NCBI RefSeq assembly: GCF_014647215.1
Contig: NZ_BMOT01000002.1
Coordinates: 186,001 to 250,000 of the forward strand
DNA from: Shewanella aestuarii
GTDB taxonomy: Bacteria > Pseudomonadota > Gammaproteobacteria > Enterobacterales > Shewanellaceae
Length of the DNA: 64,000 bases
Direction of reading: 5' to 3'
Below the pieces are notes generated by a model, which was given only the letters and a program-made list of their open reading frames with translations, made no database searches and was not told the origin of the DNA. This document shows, piece by piece, positions 59,248 through 64,000 of this stretch (the stretch's first letter is position 1; each line of letters opens with the position of its first letter). A program made the position numbers and the translations under genes.

Positions 59248-60138
59248 ATGGGTAGATTTGGTTTAATTATTCTTGTGGTGATCCTAGGTATTGGTTTTTC
59301 ATCTGTGATGGTTGTCAACGAAGGTGAGCGAGCTATCGTTTCGCGCTTCGGTAAAGTAGTCAAAGACAACATTGATGGTGAAGAGGTGACTCGCGTATTT
59401 CAACCGGGCTTACACATTAAGTTTCCAGTTGTAGATAAGCCACGTTATATGGATGCTCGTATCCAGACTTTAGATGGTGCTGCTGACCGTTTCGTTACAT
59501 CTGAAAAGAAAGACTTAATGGTGGATTCGTACGTAAAATGGCGTATCAATGATTTTGAAAAGTATTATCTTTCTACTAATGGCGGTATTAAAGCCAATGC
59601 AGAAAAGTTATTACAAGCCAAAATCAGCAACGATTTACGTACCGAATTTGGTCGTCGCACGATTAGAGAGATTGTTTCTGGTAAGCGTGATGAGCTGCAA
59701 ATTGATGCGTTAACCAATGCATCTGAAAGTGCTGCTAACTTAGGTATTGAAGTTGTTGACGTTCGTGTTAAGCAAATTAACTTACCTGCAAACGTGAGTA
59801 ATAGTATTTACCAACGTATGCGTGCCGAGCGTCAAGCGGTAGCAAAAGAGCATCGTGCTCAAGGTAAAGAACAGGCTGAAATTATCCGTGCAACAACCGA
59901 TGCAAACGTGACGGTTAAAGTTGCAGGTGCAGAGCGTAATGCATTAACCATTCGTGGTGACGGCGATGCGCTTGCGGCTAAGATTTATGCTGATGCTTAC
60001 AACAAAGATGCAGAGTTTTATGGCTTTTTACGTAGCTTAGAAGCTTATAAAGAAAGTTTTGCAGGCAATTCAGATATCATGGTGCTAGAGCCGGATAGTG
60101 ATTTCTTTAAGTACATGAAGTCAATGAATGGAAAATAA
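59248..60138 (+). CDS. hflC: FtsH regulator HflC
   Basis: Partner of HflK in the periplasm-facing SPFH cage around FtsH. The N-terminal membrane segment (residues 4-21) is followed by VVNEGERAIVSRFGK and a long helical region (ERQAVAKEHRAQGKEQAEIIRA). Length is 296 residues. The terminator at 60161 ends the run. Confidence 0.96.
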   Translation: MGRFGLIILVVILGIGFSSVMVVNEGERAIVSRFGKVVKDNIDGEEVTRVFQPGLHIKFPVVDKPRYMDARIQTLDGAADRFVTSEKKDLMVDSYVKWRINDFEKYYLSTNGGIKANAEKLLQAKISNDLRTEFGRRTIREIVSGKRDELQIDALTNASESAANLGIEVVDVRVKQINLPANVSNSIYQRMRAERQAVAKEHRAQGKEQAEIIRATTDANVTVKVAGAERNALTIRGDGDALAAKIYADAYNKDAEFYGFLRSLEAYKESFAGNSDIMVLEPDSDFFKYMKSMNGK

Positions 60139-60160
60139 ACTAACTTGTTAGTTTTTGTGG

Positions 60161-60186
60161 AAAAGCCCGATAGTTATCGGGCTTTT
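60161..60186 (+). terminator. Terminator after hflC
   Basis: AAAAGCCCGATA / TATCGGGCTTTT, a perfect 12-bp stem around GT, then T residues. Confidence 0.93.
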
Positions 60187-60472
60187 TTGTGCCTATATTT
60201 AGTGAATTATTATCATCGTTTGCTATAAAAAAATAATTATTTTTAAACTCTACTGCTTTGGTCTAAATTAGCTAAACTTGTTTAAATTGATATTAATTTA
60301 AATCAATGGCTTATAGGCATATTTTTGTTAATTTTCAGCTCAAAAATATTCACTTTTAAACCGAAAAAGTTACATTTTTTCGTCAATACGACTTAATCCG
60401 CAATTTAGTTGTGTGTTTTCGCTATGATCTGCTTCTAATTTTTCGCTATAATGAGCCCCGCCTCAAACTATG

Positions 60473-60507
60473 ATAATTTAACGCGACCCTAACAGGGGTT
60501 AAATTAT
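60473..60507 (+). promoter_or_regulatory. Stem-loop in the petABC leader
   Basis: ATAATTTAAC (60473-60482) pairs with GTTAAATTAT (60498-60507); inside, CCC pairs with GGG around TAACA, with a GCGA bulge on the 5' side. It lies just downstream of the candidate -10 and 40 bases before petA. Confidence 0.45.
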
Positions 60508-60547
60508 TGAAATATAAAAATTCCAACACCCTCTGGGAGATAAGTGG

Positions 60548-61138
60548 ATGAGCAATGCGCCAGTCGATACCGGACGTCGCAGATTCCTGACAGCCGCAAC
60601 CGCCGTAGTAGGTGGTGCAGGTGCCGTAGCTGTAGCGGTTCCTTTCATCAAGTCATGGAATCCGAGTGCCAAAGCGAAAGCTGCAGGTGCGCCGGTCGAA
60701 GTAAATATTAGTAAAGTAGAGCCAGGTCAGTTAATTCGTGTCGAATGGCGCGGAAAACCTGTTTGGGTCGTACGTCGTACAGAAGCTGTATTAAACGGAC
60801 TTGCCTCGTTAGATGGCCAATTACGTGATCCTGCTTCAGAAGAAATGCAGCAACCTGAGTACGCTCAAAATGCCGCACGTTCAATTAAGCCAGAGTTCTT
60901 TATTGCTGTCGGTATTTGTACTCACTTAGGTTGTTCACCTACTTATTTACCAGATTCATTTGGTGAGCAAGTAGAAGGTGTGCCATCTGGTTTCTTCTGT
61001 CCTTGTCATGGTTCTAAGTTTGATATGGCCGGTCGTGTGTTCCAAGGCGTTCCTGCGCCATTGAACCTCGTTATTCCGCCACATCACTATGTTGATGACA
61101 ATACTGTGCTCATCGGTCTTGATACGGGAGCGGCGTAA
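60548..61138 (+). CDS. petA: Ubiquinol-cytochrome c reductase, Rieske iron-sulphur subunit
   Basis: Carries electrons from ubiquinol to cytochrome c1 in the bc1 complex. The [2Fe-2S] ligands are in CTHLGC and CPCHGS. The N-terminus is a Tat-type anchor (GRRRFLTAATAVVGGAGAVA). Length is 196 residues. It starts the operon petABC, and its stop overlaps the petB start by one base. Confidence 0.97.
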   Translation: MSNAPVDTGRRRFLTAATAVVGGAGAVAVAVPFIKSWNPSAKAKAAGAPVEVNISKVEPGQLIRVEWRGKPVWVVRRTEAVLNGLASLDGQLRDPASEEMQQPEYAQNAARSIKPEFFIAVGICTHLGCSPTYLPDSFGEQVEGVPSGFFCPCHGSKFDMAGRVFQGVPAPLNLVIPPHHYVDDNTVLIGLDTGAA

Positions 61139-62352
61139 TGGTTAAGAATATTATTGATTGGATTGATGCTCGCATCCCAATGACGGCGACCTATAATCGC
61201 CATGTTGGTCAATATCCGACACCGAAGAACTTTAACTTTTGGTATTTCTTTGGTTCATTAGCTCTATTAGTTTTAGTTAATCAGTTACTAACAGGTATTT
61301 GGTTAACCATGAACTACGTACCAACAGCGGAAGGTGCTTTCGCTTCTGTTGAATACATCATGCGTGATGTTGAATATGGTTGGTTACTTCGATATATGCA
61401 CTCCACCGGAGCCTCAGCGTTCTTCGTGGTGATTTATTTACATATGTTCCGTGGATTAATCTACGGTTCTTACCAGAAGCCAAGAGAATTACTCTGGTTA
61501 TTCGGTATGTTGATATTCCTCGTGCTAATGGCTGAAGCCTTCATGGGTTACCTACTTCCTTGGGGACAAATGTCTTACTGGGGTGCACAGGTAATTATTT
61601 CATTGTTCGGTGCCATTCCTGTTATTGGTGATGACCTAACACTATGGATCCGTGGTGACTACGTTATCTCTGGTGCAACGCTAAACCGCTTCTTCGCATT
61701 GCATGTTATTGCTTTGCCTTTAGTGTTAGTTGTATTGGTGTTCTTACATTTAATCGCCTTACACGAAGTGGGTTCTAACAACCCTGATGGTGTTGAGATT
61801 AAAAAGAATAAAGACGAAAACGGCTGGCCAGTTGATGCGATCCCATTCCACCCTTATTACACTGTTAAAGACATTATGGGTGTGGCTGGTTTCTTAATTG
61901 TGTTCTGTTACGTGCTGTTCTTTATGCCAGAAGGTGGTGGATATTTCCTAGAGAAGCCAAACTTTGAAGCAGCGAACCCAATGAAAACACCTGAGCACAT
62001 TGCCCCAGTTTGGTACTTCACGCCGTTCTATGCAATTTTACGTGCAATTCCTGACAAACTATTAGGGGTTGTCGGCATGGGCTTGTCGATTGCGGTATTG
62101 TTTATTCTACCTTGGCTTGATCGCTGTAAAGTGAAATCAATCCGCTACCGTGGTTTGATCCACAAGATAAACATTGCTCAATTTACTGTGTCGTTCATCG
62201 TTTTAGGTTATTTAGGTGCGGTTCCAGCAACACCTACACTAACGATTGTTGCACGTATTTTCACTCTGACTTATTTTGGTTTCTTCGTCGCCCTTTGGGT
62301 GTACAGTAAAAATGAGAAAACTAAGCCAGAGCCAACGAGGGTGACACACTAA
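61138..62352 (+). CDS. petB: Ubiquinol-cytochrome c reductase, cytochrome b subunit
   Basis: A 404-residue membrane protein with eight or nine helices. Four His residues for the two haems lie in RYMHSTGAS, IYLHMFRG, FFALHVIALP and FLHLIALHEVG. The quinol-oxidation motif PEW is PVWYFTPFYAIL here, the usual bacterial form. The TAATG overlap with petA implies coupled translation. Confidence 0.97.
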   Translation: MVKNIIDWIDARIPMTATYNRHVGQYPTPKNFNFWYFFGSLALLVLVNQLLTGIWLTMNYVPTAEGAFASVEYIMRDVEYGWLLRYMHSTGASAFFVVIYLHMFRGLIYGSYQKPRELLWLFGMLIFLVLMAEAFMGYLLPWGQMSYWGAQVIISLFGAIPVIGDDLTLWIRGDYVISGATLNRFFALHVIALPLVLVVLVFLHLIALHEVGSNNPDGVEIKKNKDENGWPVDAIPFHPYYTVKDIMGVAGFLIVFCYVLFFMPEGGGYFLEKPNFEAANPMKTPEHIAPVWYFTPFYAILRAIPDKLLGVVGMGLSIAVLFILPWLDRCKVKSIRYRGLIHKINIAQFTVSFIVLGYLGAVPATPTLTIVARIFTLTYFGFFVALWVYSKNEKTKPEPTRVTH

Positions 62353-63050
62353 TGAAAAAGTTATTGATTGCATTAGTAACATTAGTGCCATCTCTTGCTA
62401 TGGCAGCGGGTGGTCATAATGTTCATTTAGAAAGCGCTAACGTTGATTTACATGATACAGCTTCACTAGAGCGTGGTTTGGATATGTTCCAACACTATTG
62501 TTCTGGTTGTCATAGCACTCAGTATCAACGTTATGAGCGTGTCGCAACGGATTTGAATATCTCTGCAGATGATATGCGTAATAAGTATATGTTCACCGGA
62601 GCTAAAATCGGTGAGCTTATGGAAAACTCAATCCCTACAGCTGATGCTGCTAAATGGTTTGGTGCTGCGCCACCAGACTTAACTTTAGTTGCCCGTGTAC
62701 GTGGTGCTGATTGGGTTTACTCATACTTAAAAGGCTTCTATGCAGACGAGTCTCGTCCATTTGGTGTGAATAATACCGTATTCCCATTAGTGGGTATGCC
62801 TCATGTTTTACAAGGTCTTCAAGGACTTCCAGTAAAACAAGAAGACGGCACATTCGTGACCACTGGTGGTTCAATGACCGCTGAAGAGTATGACCAAGCG
62901 ATGCGTGATTTGACCGGTTTCCTTGTATATTCAGGTGATCCAGTTAAGTTAGAGCGTGAAGCTTTAGGTTGGTGGGTACTCGGATTCCTGTTTATTTTCT
63001 TCATCATTGCTTACTTCTTGAAGAAAGAATACTGGAAAGATGTGCACTAG
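62352..63050 (+). CDS. petC: Ubiquinol-cytochrome c reductase, cytochrome c1 subunit
   Basis: A 232-residue exported cytochrome. The signal peptide (MKKLLIALVTLVPSLAMAAG) is followed by the haem site CSGCHSTQY. Met ligation is likely from VGMPHVL. The C-terminal membrane anchor is at about residues 204-222 (WWVLGFLFIFFIIAYFLKK). It overlaps petB by one base and is followed by a terminator. Confidence 0.97.
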   Translation: MKKLLIALVTLVPSLAMAAGGHNVHLESANVDLHDTASLERGLDMFQHYCSGCHSTQYQRYERVATDLNISADDMRNKYMFTGAKIGELMENSIPTADAAKWFGAAPPDLTLVARVRGADWVYSYLKGFYADESRPFGVNNTVFPLVGMPHVLQGLQGLPVKQEDGTFVTTGGSMTAEEYDQAMRDLTGFLVYSGDPVKLEREALGWWVLGFLFIFFIIAYFLKKEYWKDVH

Positions 63051-63088
63051 CATCAAATAACGGGTAAAATGTATTATCCGCGTAATGT

Positions 63089-63122
63089 AAACGAGGGGCT
63101 TAGCCCCTCGTTTGTTTTGTTT
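63089..63122 (+). terminator. Terminator after petC
   Basis: AAACGAGGGGC / GCCCCTCGTTT, a perfect 11-bp stem with a TTA loop, then a T-rich run. It separates petABC from sspA. Confidence 0.93.
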
Positions 63123-63144
63123 TTTTAGATTCTGGAGGGTATAA

Positions 63145-63774
63145 ATGGCTGTTGCTGCCAACAAACGCTCTATCATGACACTGTTTTCTGGTGCCGATGA
63201 TTTATATAGCCATCAAGTGCGTATCGTATTGGCTGAGAAAGGGGTTACCGTTGATGTTTTACAGGTAGACCCAAGTGAAATGCCAGAAGAACTACTTGAA
63301 GTAAATCCATATAACTCTGTGCCAACGTTAGTTGACCGTGAATTAGTGTTATATGAATCTCGTATCATTATGGAGTATTTGGACGAGCGCTTCCCGCACC
63401 CACCACTTATGCCTGTTTACCCTGTATCACGTGGCCAAAGCCGCTTAATGATGCATCGCATAGATACTGATTGGTATGCTCTTGTAGAACGTATTCGTAA
63501 AGGTGACAAAGCGGATGCAGCTCGTAAAGAGTTGACTGAAAGCTTAGTTGCTTTAGCACCCGTTTTTGCTGAGATGCCATACTTCATGAATGAAGAATTT
63601 GGTTTATCTGATTGCTATTTAGGCCCATTATTATGGCGTCTACCTGTATTAGGTATCAATTTAGATCCTCGTACAGCAAAAGAAATTAATGCTTACATGA
63701 CCCGTATTTTTGAACGTGAGTCATTTAAAGCATCGTTAACAGAGGCTGAGCGCGAAATGCGCATGGGCATGTAA
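63145..63774 (+). CDS. sspA: Stringent starvation protein A
   Basis: RNA-polymerase-associated protein with a glutathione-transferase fold that affects stress gene transcription. The thioredoxin-like domain carries MTLFSGADDLYSHQVRIVLAEKG-type text (split: SGADDLYSHQVRIVLAEKGV) and NSVPTLVDRELVLYES. The C-terminal helical domain follows. Length is 209 residues. GGAGG sits before the ATG. Its stop overlaps the start of sspB. Confidence 0.95.
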   Translation: MAVAANKRSIMTLFSGADDLYSHQVRIVLAEKGVTVDVLQVDPSEMPEELLEVNPYNSVPTLVDRELVLYESRIIMEYLDERFPHPPLMPVYPVSRGQSRLMMHRIDTDWYALVERIRKGDKADAARKELTESLVALAPVFAEMPYFMNEEFGLSDCYLGPLLWRLPVLGINLDPRTAKEINAYMTRIFERESFKASLTEAEREMRMGM

Positions 63775-64000
63775 TGAAAGCTATTACTCCTAACCGTCCT
63801 TATTTGTTGCGGGCTTATTATGAGTGGTTAATGGATAATCACTTTACGCCGCATGTTGTGGTTGATGCATTTGTAGAAGGTACTCAGGTACCTCAACAAT
63901 TTGTTAAAGATGGACAAATTGTTTTAAATATCAGCACAGGTGCTGTTATGGGTTTACAAATGAATAATGACGCTGTTGAGTTTAATGCTCGTTTTGGTGG
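63774..64000 (+). CDS. sspB: ClpXP adaptor SspB, N-terminal part (runs off the window edge)
   Basis: The ATG at 63774 shares one base with the sspA stop (TAATG). About 75 codons are visible, beginning MKAITPNRPYLLRAYYEWLM, followed by TPHVVVDAF and NISTGAVMGLQM. This is the substrate-binding domain of SspB, which delivers ssrA-tagged proteins to ClpXP. The C-terminal ClpX-binding tail lies beyond the window. Confidence 0.95.
   Translation, partial: MKAITPNRPYLLRAYYEWLMDNHFTPHVVVDAFVEGTQVPQQFVKDGQIVLNISTGAVMGLQMNNDAVEFNARFG

Larger units (their letters stand above)
60139..60547. other. hflC-petA gap with petABC promoter region
   Basis: About 410 bases. After the hflC terminator the stretch is very AT-rich. 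A TATAAT at 60447-60452 is the best -10 candidate, with no good -35. A leader hairpin (60473-60507) follows. Confidence 0.5.

Overview
The window is chromosomal DNA of a gammaproteobacterium, almost certainly a Shewanella. Nearly every gene is a recognisable housekeeping or respiratory gene in an order typical of that genus: nudF-yqiB-cpdA-yqiA-parE-parC; gshB-rsmE-endA-sprT; a giant acyl-CoA carboxylase next to a stand-alone EF-G; nap genes; psd-rsgA/orn-tRNA-Gly-tsaE-amiB-mutL-miaA-hfq-hflXKC-petABC-sspAB. The DNA looks AT-rich. I saw no prophage, integron, CRISPR array or large foreign island. The species assignment is inference from gene order and protein appearance, without a database search.

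Layout. 1-1017: the N-terminus of TolC (minus) and a long regulatory gap with two tandem palindromic operators. 1018-9205: nudF, yqiB, cpdA, yqiA, parE, a secreted PQQ/sorbosone-dehydrogenase-like protein and parC, closed by a strong terminator. 9588-13121: Fur-boxed bfd, a 2-hydroxyacid dehydrogenase, a small membrane protein, arcA, and a DUF3293-type gene bracketed by TTTGTTAA palindromes. 13351-16140: promoter, lysine riboswitch, lysC and an aspartoacylase-like amidohydrolase. 16249-16627: a MITE-like element with 16-bp terminal inverted repeats and nested hairpins. 16840-28846: a minus-strand run holding an M50 protease, FapA, rsmC, alkaline phosphatase, gshB, rsmE, endA, sprT, a pyroglutamyl-peptidase relative that lacks its catalytic Cys, and a LysR regulator. 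28972-36060: a 1517-residue single-chain biotin carboxylase/carboxyltransferase and an EF-G paralogue.

36496-39501 carries napA and napB without any other nap gene, with a NarP-like operator upstream. 39762-44233 is an ABC exporter-like operon with an AttH/CrtC-type lipoprotein. 44311-48209 holds ugpQ, an EamA transporter, psd and rsgA. 48321-49755 has orn followed by three intact tRNA-Gly(GCC) genes, one broken copy and three tandem, co-amplified decayed copies. 50039-51559 has an EAL-domain protein and an unknown helical protein in the place where E. coli has queG-nnr. 51725-60186 is the tsaE-to-hflC cluster. 60548-64000 holds the cytochrome bc1 operon petABC, sspA and the start of sspB.

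Functionally the window covers chromosome decatenation (ParCE), cell-wall turnover (AmiB), mismatch repair (MutL), RNA modification and chaperoning (MiaA, Hfq, RsmC, RsmE), anaerobic respiration and its control (ArcA, NapAB), aerobic respiration (bc1), and lysine-controlled aspartate-family synthesis. The most unusual items are the tRNA-Gly array with amplified decayed copies, the single-chain carboxylase with an uncommon domain order, the MITE-like element, the reduced nap locus with its operator, and the lysC leader, whose switching helices can be traced base by base.
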